Positions 19,212-30,561 of a stretch of DNA of 64,000 nt are shown piece by piece; the first letter of the stretch is position 1; every line of letters starts with the position of its first letter. Origin of the DNA: Agarophyton chilense (Eukaryota > Rhodophyta > Florideophyceae > Gracilariales > Gracilariaceae); the NCBI GenBank assembly GCA_030374765.1, contig JARGXX010000001.1:434001-498000 (forward strand), given 5' to 3'. Both the position numbers and the translations under genes were made by a program. The notes below the pieces were generated by a model, which was given only the letters and a program-made list of their open reading frames with translations, ran no database searches and was not told where the DNA came from.

Positions 19212-20894
19212 ATGGATCCGAATGCCGGGTCCAACCCGTTTCAGCCCTCCTCTGAAGATGTGCCTTCTGGGGCTCCGTCCAACACTGCTGGTTATGCGTC
19301 GCAGCCTACTGCTCAACTCGGTCCATACCGTTCGTTCCCCACACCGTATACCGGATTCCGGTCGATACCGTTACCTCAGCCAACCGTGGCTCCGATGCCG
19401 AACGCGGCTTACGTCGCCTCTGCAGGTGTGATTCGAGCTCCTTCTCGTCGTGCTCAGCGGAGCTACCCGCACCCTGCGGATTTCTATGGACGAGATTCTT
19501 TCGACAACGTTGAACTTTTCGCGCAAGCGCCCTGATTTGATCCAGTTGCTATCCGCGATGACGCCTTGATACAACAATATGTACACGGTGGGTACTTTCC
19601 TGACGGTATTCCGGAACACGCGATTTATAGCGACGACTGGGCGAGCCATATTGCTTTGCCAGACAACGCGATTGCGTGATATTCAACGGAAACCTTGTCC
19701 GAAGCCCGTACGCGGTTCCCCAAGCTGATTTACCAGCGTCTTCACCGATTCATCAGTACGGTTCTCCTCCCGCAGAACTGGGAACTAGATAACTGGAAAG
19801 CCCGTACCAACGGTGAAGGTTACTCGTATATCGAGACACTCGTTGAAGTCGATGTCAGCGGTTGGCGTGGTGTGCACGGTGTACGTGATGCAGCTCTCTG
19901 CTTTCAGCAACCTCTTCTCCGTGCGGAGTTCCGCTTCCTTCGAAAACGTGACATTCTCTATTGGGATTATTCCCGTTGGGAACGTCGTACTCGATCACGT
20001 TTGGGCTATTTGGTGCCGTATCAAATGATCGAGATTGACCGCATCCGGCGGAACGCGCACTTAGGGCGCTACATCGGTATTCCGTAGCATTGGGCGGCGA
20101 TCGAGAGTCCTCGTGGTTGCCCTGTAGAACTCCCACCGGCGATCTCCTACATCGGGTCCGCGTTGGTTAACGACCCGTTCTCGGGATATTTGACGATGGT
20201 TTATACCGAGTTTATCGCCAAGATGGCCGTCTTACTCCTGTGGGATGCTTATGATACCTTTAGAGGTTGGTACATGTCGCCCACAGCGCGAAAGTACGAG
20301 AGAGAACCCGATCTTTCCCTTGTCCTGGGATCCCGTGCGAACCATGGCGACTTCCTCCATCTTGTGGATTTGATCGACAATGTCGATTGGTCTGGAGTGC
20401 CAGCTGATCAATCCGCTCGCGCAACCCGTGCAAGACACCACGACCATTCTCCTGGACGAACAGCAAGTGCTGGAGATTTCGTTTGGTACGACCCCTGGAC
20501 GCGCCAGTTGAGCACCTCCGAGCAGGCTCGCTTTCTTCGGGAGAACCCACGTGACATGCCACCGAACCAGCTTACTGGATACGTGTACGATGCTAATCCA
20601 TCTGAGAACGGAGAGAATCCGTATGAGAAAGCGCCGGGAGCTGAGGCTGAACTTGGTTACGAGGACTAGCCAGAGCTGGCAGGCGTAGCGACTTCCGTCG
20701 ATCAATCTGCAGCGGCGGGAGTTCCTCAAGAGTACTATCATGGGTTTACCCAACAACCGAGTGCAGTGCCGGTCGAAGACCCAGGCTTGGATCCGCTGAG
20801 GCAGTTCTTCTTAGATGCGGGCTTTCCCGTGGACCAAGTTGAGGGTGATCGCGCACAGCTTCTTGCGAACCTGCGTGCTCGCACGTCTCTTTGA
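19212..20894 (+). pseudogene. Element 2 antisense ORF (561 codons)
   Basis: A single + strand frame, antisense to the element, runs from ATG 19212 (MDPNAGSNPFQP) to TGA 20892-20894. It carries only four internal stops (TGA 19533 and 19677, TAG 20085 and 20667) and no frameshift, the same style of damage as pol. The N-terminal ~110 residues are Pro/Ser/Ala/Tyr-rich. The middle (about 19695-20330) looks globular, rich in Arg, Trp and Tyr (FPKLIYQRLHRFISTVLLP; FRFLRKRDILYWDYSRW; YTEFIAKMAVLLLWDAYDTF). The C-terminal third is acidic and low-complexity. I do not recognise a domain. The frame starts ~170 bp inside the 3' LTR and ends 301 bp from the pol stop, tail to tail. Its low stop density suggests it was intact when the element inserted. 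Confidence 0.65.
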
Positions 20895-21195
20895 TGATCC
20901 TAGAAAAGACTCCTAGTCCACACCCTTGCGGTGGTATCTTGATACCAATAAAACTCCGGTGACTTCGTGTCTTCACGTTCCCGTCTTATCTCCTAGTCTT
21001 CATCTCTTCTCGCTTCTCGAGTTCTTAACTTTTTCTTCTCGCTTCTCGAGTTCTTCAATCCTTCTTCTCGCTTCTCGAGTTCGTCATAGGTGATAATCAG
21101 TAAATGTCCTTTGCTTGCGTGTCTTCACGTTTCGTCTTCATGATTTCTTGTTTTCTTCTCGCCTTTCGAGCTTTTACTACCTTTGTAGCCCATAC
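20895..21195. repeat. Convergent spacer with 29-bp tandem repeats
   Basis: The antisense ORF and pol end on either side of this 301-bp spacer. TCTTCTCGCTTCTCGAGTTC recurs at 21005, 21034 and 21063, a 29-bp period. Looser variants (GTGTCTTCACGTT at about 20969 and 21119; TTCTCGCCTTTCGAGC near 21155) extend the pattern. It is a plausible place for transcription ends of both convergent units. Confidence 0.75.
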
Positions 21196-24100
21196 TTAGA
21201 AATGGGATGTGCCCATGAGCCCGACTATCGAGGAGTCGATCTCCCTGGGGAGTGGTAATCGCATGCGTCGATGATATCGCACGAGTTGCGAACGGGGGAT
21301 ATGAGCTATAGGTTCCCACGTATCCGCTTCCGGAGGAAAACCGTACCAACGGACTCGATACAGTAATTCTCTGGTATCTTCATGCTCGCCATGTTCACAT
21401 TTGCGATCCATAACATATTCCTGGGCGTTTCCCAATGCTTTTGCTGTTGGCGCGAGACTCCTGTTATCCGGTTTGAAATGCCTTAGGGCTGACCCAAGCG
21501 TCTCTGTGTTAGCAGTCTCAGCCTCGCTAAGCGTTCGCTCGTCGACTATCTGTCGTTCTGCCCGCAGGGGCAGTGTACTCATTCCTTGAGAACCTTTCTC
21601 AGATAAAGAGATATCCTGTTTTCCAAGTTCCAGAGAAGCGTACTTCTTGCTACTTCTCAATTCCATTCGTGGATGAACTTCCTTCGGTTTATCCGATTCT
21701 GACCTCTGTTCGGTGGACGATGGTGCTTGCACCACGACAGGAGGCGATACCTCTTCTTCTTTTTGCCCACGAGGGATGGGAGCCGATATCGGCGGAACAG
21801 CGAGTGGTGCTTCACCTGACGGTTCAGCCTGAAGCGGCAACGGCGCGTTTTCGCGTGCACTCGTTTCCAAGTCCTTGGGGCTAAAGTCCAAAACATCTTT
21901 CCTGCTTTCAGGTTCCATTTCAGTACTTACCGGTGTGCGCGTGCCACGGGGCATATCCCGATACTTCGGAAGCTGTCCGTGATTGGCGTACGCAAGCGCC
22001 GGCGGTGGGAGATCAGGAGCTTTCTCCTCCGCTCGAGCCATTGGTGGCGGTTTACTCTCCCCAGAGTCACTAGGGCTTTGGCCTTGACGTTCCGTCGCAC
22101 TTGCCTCCTTAGTTCTACCAGATGCCTGGACTTCCACTTGCGGGTCAGGCGCGACTTCAACGCGATCGTGCTATTCACGTTCAACGTCCACACCTGTCTT
22201 GATGACCACTGTGTCTTCATTAAGGTTCACCACTTTGAACGGTCCAGCCGCTATCGGCAACAATTTATGACGAGATTCTTCCTGTTTGCCAGGTCTTTCG
22301 ACTCGCACGAAGACCTGACTTCCTACTCGGATTGCCGGTTTCCCTCTTCGCCTTGTGGCGTCATAGTTCCGCTTATAGCGAGCTTGCGTCTTTGATAACT
22401 CTTTAGCGGCTTCTTCCGCTCTGGCCTTCAGGTCATTCCTCCATTTCAGATGGTACTGAGCCGGGGTCGGCGCGTCCAATTCTGTCTCGTCGTCGAGCGC
22501 AACCGGTAAAGCCGGAGGGTTACGTGAGAGCACGATGTCGAACGGTGCCTTCTTTGTAGAGGTATTCACTTGCGTATTGTAGGCGTAGCACAGAGTATCT
22601 GTAAACATTTCCCATTCTTTCGAGTGGTCCTCGATGTAGTGTCGTTATGCTGCCATCAGCGTGCGGTTGAAACGCTCCACCTGACCGTTGCATTGTGGAT
22701 GATAGGTCGTGGTAAACACGTTTCGAATGCTCATAATGCGGCAAACATTCTGAAAGAACTTCGCAACGAATGGATTCCCATTATCTGATAACAGAACTTC
22801 TGGTGGTTCGTATATAAATACCCAGTGTTTGATAAACGCCTGTGCGAATACGGCTGCGGTTATCCGCTTCAGCGGCACAGTCCGCACTACCTTCGAGAAG
22901 CGGTCGATGATTACCAATAGGTAGCGATAACCTTGCCTTGAGCGAATCAATTCCCCTAGGATGTCGATACTGACGTATTGTAAAGGCGCTTTCGCCTGGA
23001 ATAACGTCTTCGGTTTCCGCTTCCTGTCAAGCTTCACGCGATTCTTCGCACATGTTGTACACAACCTCACTGTAGCATGGCAGTCCATTGCCAAAGTAGG
23101 CCAGTAAAAATCTCTTCTTAGAGTCATGAACAACTTCGTTCCTCCTGGATGACCAGACAGCCTGCTGTAGTGTGCCAGATGGAGTACTCGACTCTTCAAG
23201 ACGTGTGGAATCAAGATTCGATCATGTTTTTCGACATGTCTTAACAGTATTCCTCGTGAATCGAGTGAAAAGGGGAGCCCCTCCCCCCCGTTAAGACGAG
23301 AGCGTATCGACGCACAAAACGAATCGGCTTGTTGCTCATTGAGGAGCTCAGTGCACGAGATTCGCTCGAGTTGAACTGAAGGGTCAGGGTCTGCTAATGC
23401 AAGGAACGGGTCTGCATCAGAGTAATCATCAAGGGTCTCTTGTTTCTCTTCTTCAAAAGATGGTGTATGGGTCTCCATGTAGAAGCAAGGTATCTCTTCA
23501 TCGATTTCGCATTGGGTTTCGCCCAGTGTTTTGAGTCGCGATAGCGCGTTAGCTTGGAGATTGGCCAATCTCTTCTTATAATTCACTTCGAAATCGAATT
23601 CAGAAAGGCGTAAGCGCCATCGTGTGAGACGACCAGACGGGTCTGTAATGGACAGTAACCATCGTAGAGACGAATGATCCGTGTTGACGGTAAAACGTTC
23701 TCCTTGGAGATACGGTTGCAATGTGGTTAGAGCCCAAACGACTGCAAGGCATTCTTTTTCTGAAATTGAATACTTCTTCTCAGCTGCGTTCAGCGATCTT
23801 GACCAGTAACCAATGGGTTTGCGTTCACCATCAGGGTGTGTTTAATAAAAAAGGGCACACCCTACTTGGTACTCGCTACAGTCGGTATCCACTGAGTATG
23901 AGAGGTTGGGGATGGGCAGCGCCAAGAGTGGGGCTGTAATAATACATGTCTTCAGCGCGTCGAACGCTTCCGCTTCAGCTTGTCTGAATTGTTCCAGATG
24001 TACTGGTTGTCCTTTACGCAGCTTTGCGTTGAGCGGTGCCGCTATATGCGAGCATTGCGGCACGAATCGTCGGTAGACGTTGCACAAGCCGAGGAAAGAA

Positions 24101-26064
24101 CGCAATTGCTTCTGTGTCGACGGAGGTTATACTTCGCGGAGAGCCACTGTTTGTGCCTCTTGAATGTCAAGCTGTCCCGGCTTGATCACATGTCCTAAGT
24201 ACCGGACGGTGCCAGCGAACCATTCGCATTTCTTGAACTTCAAGGTGATACCTGCGCTCTGTAGTGCTTTGAGAATCTCCTCGACATGCTGTAAATGGCT
24301 TTCCACATCCTGGGAAAAGATGATCACATCGTCCAAATAGACTAAACAAGTCTTCCACTTGTATCTTGAGAGAAATATGTCCAGAGTACGCTGGAAAGTA
24401 GCCGGTGCATTCGTTAAGCCAAAGGGCATCCTTTTGAAATGGTAGAGACCGGTGTGACACGCAAATGCGGTTTTATCTTGGTCTTCTTCCGCTGCAGGCA
24501 CATGCCAATAGCCAAAGTTGGCGTCCAACGTGGTGAACACGTTCGCTTCTCCTAAGCTGTCAAGACATTCGTCCATTCGAGGCAACGGGTATGTATCTCG
24601 AACTGTAACTGCGTTCAGTTTTCGATAATCGATACAGAATCGTAGAGAACCATCAGGTTTTGGAACCAGCACCGCTGGTGAGGCCCAAGCCGATTGAGCT
24701 GCTTCGATTACTCCTTCTCTCATCATTTTCCTGACATTCTCCTTCTCGATTTGGCGAGTTCGCGGTCCCGCTCTGTAGGGTGGATGGGAGATGGGTCGTG
24801 ACCCTGGCACCAAATCAATGTGGTGTTCCGTAGCGAAGATCTCTCCTAGTTTTCCACTCCACATGGATGTATACTTCTTCAGCATGGACCTGATCTTCGT
24901 TCTGTAGTGTTCCGACACATGTGCTAAGTCTAGCTCATCGACCAGGCTGTCTGGATCCTTTGCCGTTTGCAATTGATCTCCAGACGGAGTTTGCAGTTCT
25001 TCGTCTGTGTCACCGACGTGGGGTAATCCCAATACTTCTGCAGTAGAAATGTGAGTAGCGACCACCACTGTGGGATGAGGCAAAGCTGTTGCAACAACCT
25101 GATTCTTCGGTATCTGATAACCGATATCGGTGAAGTTACTCACTAGTATCTAAAAGGGGCTACCAGGATCAACCTGAAAAATGCCGTTAGCGGCTAGACA
25201 TCCACGGGATTTGTACATCCTAGTATTCGGTTGAATTACCACGAGTCCGTGTCGTTCTGTTCTTACTTGAACCCAAGTTTGGGTTTGCGCCGTCAGCATG
25301 GCACTCTTCGCTACTCGAATCCTCGGCGAGACACGTCCTCGGGACTTCCCGTACTCCATAGATAGTGGAAGTGGAGGTGCTTCGGAGCAACGACGCATTG
25401 GCTTGCGAACAATTGGTACCATTGATCCATCATCTAGTTCCACTAGTTTTCTTCGCGGGCGAATGGCTTCGACAAACTTGTCGCAATAATCACATCCCAG
25501 TACCACTGGTGCAGCTAACGTCTTACAGACGATGAAGTCGACTAGGACTACAAAGCGTCCCAAACTCACCAGGAGTCCAACTGTTCCCAGTGTCTTCACA
25601 GCATTTTTGTGGGCATCCCGGATGTCCCGTAAAGGACCGTATCGAATACATTCTAAGTCAGCAGGAGCGAGCTCCGATTCCCGTATAAAGTTCGGACCAG
25701 CACCTGTGTCCAGGATAGTCAATCGACGAGGTAACAGATTCCTGTCAGAGCCGATGTCGGCATAGACCTTATAGTTTCTTTTAGACACTACCATGAGGTA
25801 ACTTTCCCGTTTTGACGGACAAGTATAACGTCTCCAAGGACGATGTAACTCACAGTCAAACTGTACTCGCTTTCCGTCCGGCGGATTGATTCCGTTCGGC
25901 GGAAATTTGGGAGGCCTCAAGAGAATCTTGGGCTTCCAAGCGCGGGAGCAGGGAGGCGAGCTCTCCCTGGTCAGCAATACGGGATCGACTAGTGCCGACC
26001 CCCTAGGGGCTCCCTCACTTAGTTTCCGGTTCCACCGGCTGATTCGTCTCAAAGGCGCCTCTTC
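21196..26064 (-). pseudogene. Element 2 pol: protease, RT, RNase H, integrase, chromodomain
   Basis: One minus-strand frame of ~1620 codons, with nonsense codons at 25150-25152 (TAG), 24127-24129, 23842-23844, 22645-22647 (TAA) and 22171-22173 (TAG) and no frameshift. Protease has LDTGAGPN. RT has FCIDYRKLNAVT, LDANFGYWHVP and YLDD (24328-24339). RNase H has YSVDTD, YSISEKECLAVVWAL-type and VNTDHSSLRWLL blocks. Integrase keeps HHCC (HYSRLSGHPGG; CTTC) and all three catalytic acids (VSIDILG, LLSDNGNPF, NGQVERFN). The chromodomain is at 21243-21426 (YRVRWYGFPPEADTWEP). It is in the +1 frame relative to gag, overlapping it by 50 nt. All catalytic residues are preserved, so inactivation comes only from the stops. 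Confidence 0.93.
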
Positions 26065-28171
26065 CTACCGGGGTTCCGGGTTGTAACACTTCAGCATTAT
26101 GATCAACCGGCTTGTCTGTCCGGCGCATTGGTGTCTGAGAAAACCAACTTTTGGCTTTCCAATACATGCCCGCCGGTACGCGGCTCCTTTCCTCTTCTGA
26201 GAGTGCTTCATAATTCGTCATGATACGACTCAGATCCTTCGCAGGAAGCGTGCATTCTGCACTCAAATGGTGTTTTACATAACATGAATAACATATCAAA
26301 CCATCACGACGGTTGGTCAACATAGGTTGTGAACGGTATGTCGTTCGAGTATCCACCCATCCGGGTTTCCCGTTCTTAAAACCTCCTTGTGGAGACACCG
26401 TGTAGGGACGTTACATAGGGCGACGGCCATCCATAGCCGTAAGGGCTTCCTCGTCCTGAGAATCCGAGTGTGGGAGATCCACTGTAGGTACAGAAGACTC
26501 CGTATATTTCAATGAATGGACCGCCTCCTCATGCGAGTCACTCCCTTTGGGTGCCAACGACGAATCTCGCGAGTCAACTGGAGATTCCAGATGTAGCTGT
26601 TTGCTGCGCTGATTAACTCTGGCGGAGATCTTCTCCTTACCCACTGAGGTTCCAAAAGCCACTGCACGACGGGGGCTACCACGCACTCTGGCCGCGTCTC
26701 CTTCAGCTTTCGCAAACTGAACTAACTCAAAAATGGAGACTCTTCCATGCTTCTCTAGATATCGAGCTACCAACGACTTGATGCTCGGGTCCAGCCCGTC
26801 GATGTACAAGGTAGTCTTGTCCTCCGTCGAGTGGACGTTTCCACAGCGGACTGAAGCTTTGTTAAGCCTTGGGCTGTACTCAGCTTCGCCCTCTTCAGGC
26901 TTTTTGGTCACATCCCTTAGGTCCAGGATCGCCTGACGTATCGCGTTTGAAGTCGCGTAACTGCGCAGCAAATACTGCACCACCTCTCGACATGAGGTAA
27001 CGCCGCCTTCATCGGCTGTCAATTATCCGCATACGGAACGATATTGCCCTAAAGCAAAACCCTTCAGGAAGTGTGGTAAAGACACAAATGCCTGTGGTTC
27101 ACTCATCTCTAGAGTGTATGCTTCGGCAACGAATCGAGTGAGAAACTCGATAACGAGAATGGGGGTTTTCCCATCAAATGTTAAATCATTAAGGCCGATC
27201 TTCAATCGTTAGATGTGATCCTTCACCTTCGCGGTTTCGCGTCCTGAGCGCTTCTTGCTCTTCACCTTCAGACGGTAGTACCTGTAACTCAGGACCTTCC
27301 GATAAAGCGGATTCGTGCACGGGAGCACTTTCAATCCTCTGTGAGGTGAGCCTTTTTTTCTCATTAACCACGAAGACGTGTTCTTCTTCCGAGATCGGGA
27401 CCTTCGACGACCATCATCACTGTCGTCGTCATCTGAAGTATCTGAATCATCAGAATCATCAGTACTGGAACTGAAACCCTCCGTAATTGACGATTCATCA
27501 CTCGAATCACGTGCGGACTTCCGCTTCTTACGTCGTGACTTCGACTTCTTCGAACGAGCTTCCTCCAAAGGAGCTCCTTCCTCTTCCAGCACGACTGGTT
27601 TAGCAGCAGTCTGCGCATGAACTGCCGCCTCCAGGCGTTCTAAACGGGGGTTAACTAGAGTGAGGACTTCCTCTACATCCACGGTTAAGCCGAGTAGCGC
27701 ATCGGGCGTATTCCCGTACCTCTCCAGTAGATGGTTCAAATCCTCACGTAGTGTTTTCACTGATGCAGAGACCTGCTTCCCATCGTCTTGACGAACGAGT
27801 GCTTGATGCGCACTGCGTAATTGTTCGACATCAGCGATAAGAGCAGCGATCTGCGATTCCAACGCAACCATGCGCACACGCGAAGCGCTTGACTCAGACT
27901 TGAGGCAACGCACTTCCTTGCGCGAATAATCCTCCTCTTGAGGTCCGACGACCTCAGGGTCAACTACGGCTTCTGTGGTGGGAGTGACTGCCGCTGCCAC
28001 AGGGGCCGGTACATCCGAGAGATCTCGTTCATCATTCACCGAGCGTGAGCGCGACATCGCTTGACGATACAGCCGCTCTCCGGCTTCAACAGATGAGGCG
28101 AGCCTCGGTTTCGGGAGTGGTCCCGCAGGACCGGGGCGACCAGTACTCGACTGGTTTCGGGTCTTCGACAT
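26015..28171 (-). pseudogene. Element 2 gag
   Basis: One minus-strand frame from ATG 28171 (MSKTRNQ) to TGA 26015-26017, with three in-frame TAA codons (27209-27211, 27023-27025, 26411-26413). Order: basic/Pro N terminus, a long helical probably coiled-coil part (27600-27950; VALESQIAALIADVEQL), a Lys/Arg then Ser/Asp low-complexity stretch (27380-27560), the capsid core (about 27200-26720; IEFLTRFVAEAYTLEM, then VVQYLLRSYATSNAIRQAI), and a CCHC zinc knuckle (CYSCYVKHHLSAEC, about 26250-26295). Frames in this length are otherwise clean. Just upstream of its ATG is the primer-binding site next to the 5' LTR. Confidence 0.9.
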
Positions 28172-28366
28172 CCTAGACCAAACCTGAGTCCAGGTGCGAA
28201 CCAAATGGTGTCTTCGACTTCTCGACCACGTGTTCAACCACGATGAATTCCGCAATTGCCGGAGGTGGTTCGATAAACATTAACTGTAGTGATTCCACTT
28301 CTTCCAAGTATCGATATCGATTCCACGTTCCAGGAACGAATTGTTCAGTACAGCTGAGCACAGTGG

Positions 28367-28384
28367 TTCTAAGTCGAGAGACCA
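28367..28384 (-). other. Primer-binding site of element 2
   Basis: On the minus strand TGGTCTCTCGACTTAGAA begins two bases after the 5' LTR end (28387). It shares the TGGTCTCYC core with elements 1 and 3, so all three families prime from the same or related tRNAs. Confidence 0.65.
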
Positions 28385-28386
28385 CT

Positions 28387-29103
28387 TGTAGTATCCGCTC
28401 TAACGCAGAGAGCACACACCTGCGACAGCGTTCGGACTGCCGATGGGTCGCTTGCGGCGAAGGAAAAGGGAGGGTAGAGCTACAACACCAGCGAGCTGGA
28501 AGTGGGGTGTAAGGACACTACTCGCCAGCGAGGGTGAACAGTGCAACTGTAAAACGTTGATGGAGCGTAGGTACGAGACGGCTCGTGAAGTGGTTGGGGG
28601 CTGACTATCTATTATAGCTCGTCCGGATCTCCAGTTAAGGAATCCTAAGCGAGGAACAGAATAGTCATGATGCCCATGTTGTCTCCTTTACTTGGAGTCG
28701 ATGCTCACCTCTGGTACACTATATACTGTGTACCAGGGTGAGTGCCCAAATATATATATAAATAATACCCAGTGGTCAGCCACTTAGCCAAACCACTATA
28801 TGGGTATGGTCCCTAATGGACTTACATCTACAAAGGGTAGTAAAGCCCTCCACGTGGATCGCCACTACATGCGCCGTTGCCAATATGGCATTCCTCTGGG
28901 AAGGGTCGCAACTATGCACGCGCCGCGGTAAGCCACTCGACCCATGACGCCACGTGTTCCACTAAGACATTCTGCCTCTAGGCATCCTATGCGGGATGCC
29001 GCTTCATATCACAATGCTGATGAGAAAACTCACTTATTGAGTTCCAACCGCGACTTCGCGAAAAACCAACCTAGCGGATTCCCCGACATAGTAGAATACT
29101 ACA
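28387..29103 (-). repeat. 5' LTR of element 2
   Basis: 717 bp; on the minus strand it begins TGTAGTATTC and ends GGATACTACA. Compared with the 3' copy the changes are a mixture of transitions and transversions with no net length change. Confidence 0.93.
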
Positions 29104-30224
29104 TCAAATGAAGAGGTACCAGGTCTTTGATCGTCGTGATCTTTGGAAATGAGATGGTATCAAAGACCTTTTAAAACCAGCCGAATTCTCTCGATTTATA
29201 AATAGCGGTCGTTAGGGAGACCCGCGGTTCTGTATGAAATTCAGCAGTTAAAATGAAGACGATATCGTGTAGTACAGCGAGTCAGGGGAGTGGAGTAAGT
29301 GGGAGGACTTCGTCAGTTCCATTAACACTCACAGACAAGAGAATTTCTCCCCTTTTTATCAGCTATGTGTTGATGAATCTATTAGGTGCTGGTACGGTCT
29401 TGGAGGCTCTTGGATTGATGTAGAAGCTCTTCATTATGTGTGATTGGACCGCAAGCCAAAAAGCGGCCTAGAGATACAAGATATCGCGTGCGAAAGTCGG
29501 GAACTATATGCGGTTTAAAACTTTTCAAATCCACGGAGGAAACGTACCGTGAGGGAAGAGATTCCAATCTCAACGATGGAGCAAACAAATTGGTTGATCT
29601 TTGCAAACCATGGACTTCAAAAGAGCTAACTGTGTGTGCAGAAAGTTACTTTTCTTCCGTGGAGTTCTCTGAAGCATTTCTGGGCCTGAATTTGGGTTGC
29701 GCAGGTGTAATTAAAACCACCAACCGCCAATATCCTATTTCATATTTCAACAGCCAAGTTATGACCAAAAAAGGTGACTTAAAATTTTAAACGCGAAACA
29801 TGGCGAAGAACAGCGTAATATTGCAGCCATCTGTTTGCTTGATCGCGCCCGAAGGCACTTCGTTACCAATAACAGGAACGTATCCGAGATATATTCAGAA
29901 AAACGTACGCGCGTGGGCCAACAAGCAACAGGCGGTTCTTGTCCTGTCGAGATTTCGATTCCGATTCCGCGCGTGGTATTCGACTCCCTTTCGATTGCAG
30001 GTCGTATTGACTGTCACAATCGAACTCGCCAGAACGAACTCGACATCGAAATAACTGTTGAAGTTAAGGAGTGGAGTTTTCGCCTTAACTGCACAATACT
30101 TGGTAGGATTTTGACGGATGCATATCTTCTCTACTTTGGAGTTCATGGTGGCTCAGCAGCGTGGAATCACCATCTTCAGAGAGTCACAATAGCTCCACGT
30201 CCTCCAATTCAAGGTGTGGTATAG
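29104..30224 (+). pseudogene. piggyBac-type transposase relic, catalytic and C-terminal part
   Basis: This continues the piece at 18163-18326 across element 2. The frame reads KRYQVFDRRDLWK and the first catalytic-Asp block CVDESIRCWYGLGGSWIDV (from ~29366), then LDRKPKSGLEIQ. Another frame carries GLKLFKSTEETY (29500s) and SYFSSVEFSEAFL...GVIKTTNRQYP, the 'DN-Y-F-S-S' and 'G-T-x-K-x-N-R' region of the superfamily. After a further frameshift (29780-29835) comes AGRIDCHNRTRQNELDIE and WSFRLNCTILGRI, the C-terminal Asp block (normally G-x-x-D-x-x-N). At least two frameshifts and several stops show it is dead. It is the oldest layer of the nest at 4.6-30.2 kb. Confidence 0.8.
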
Positions 30225-30561
30225 ACATTCATATTATGCCGACCAAGAGACTCCGCGACTTGAACGGAGCTCTGATTTTTTTTCTTTTACAGAAGTCTTG
30301 TAACGATTGTGGTAAGCGTAGCATATGGGTATGTTCCGTTTGTTTTGATAAGCAATGTGCTGAAGTAGTCGTTTGTCACACCATATCATTGAGTGTTTGC
30401 GTCACTAAGCAAGGCGAAAAGAGTCAGAATTAGTCCATACATGTGTTGTCGTCTTTTACACAACATAGCTTTGCAAACCGTCTCGTTCTGAGCAACAGAG
30501 ACCGCCGGTAAGAGCAAATGTAAGTCCCTAAGCTAAAAAAAGCAGTCCCACCTCTTTGAAA
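30225..30561. other. Short interval without a supported gene
   Basis: Probably the 3' flank of the piggyBac relic. A Cys-containing stretch follows the relic (about 30290-30420, NDCGKRSIWVCSVCFDKQC), reminiscent of the C-terminal Cys-rich domain of piggyBac-type transposases, so the relic may extend to ~30430. Confidence 0.4.

Larger units (their letters stand above)
18327..29103 (-). mobile_element. Element 2: near-complete Ty3/gypsy chromovirus with antisense ORF
   Basis: Two 717-bp LTRs (18327-19043 and 28387-29103) with about 20 differences between them enclose, reading on the minus strand, gag, protease, RT, RNase H, integrase and chromodomain. Flanking pentamers TCTAA (18322-18326) and TCAAA (29104-29108) are a probable target duplication with one change. 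Gag and pol are each in one frame with several nonsense codons and no internal frameshift, an unusually clean decay. The 561-codon antisense frame on the + strand lies between pol and the 3' LTR. It sits in the piggyBac relic. Confidence 0.93.

Noticed and set aside
20232-20756. 174-codon minus-strand ORF opposite the antisense ORF of element 2
   Set aside because: Would continue pol past its chromodomain and stop, shows no retroelement domain, and the opposite strand is the longer continuous frame.
21196-28171. UAR codons reassigned to Gln in element 2
   Set aside because: Host genes here use TAA and TGA as stops, the other elements also carry TGA, and ordinary nonsense mutation at the observed LTR divergence explains the number of stops.
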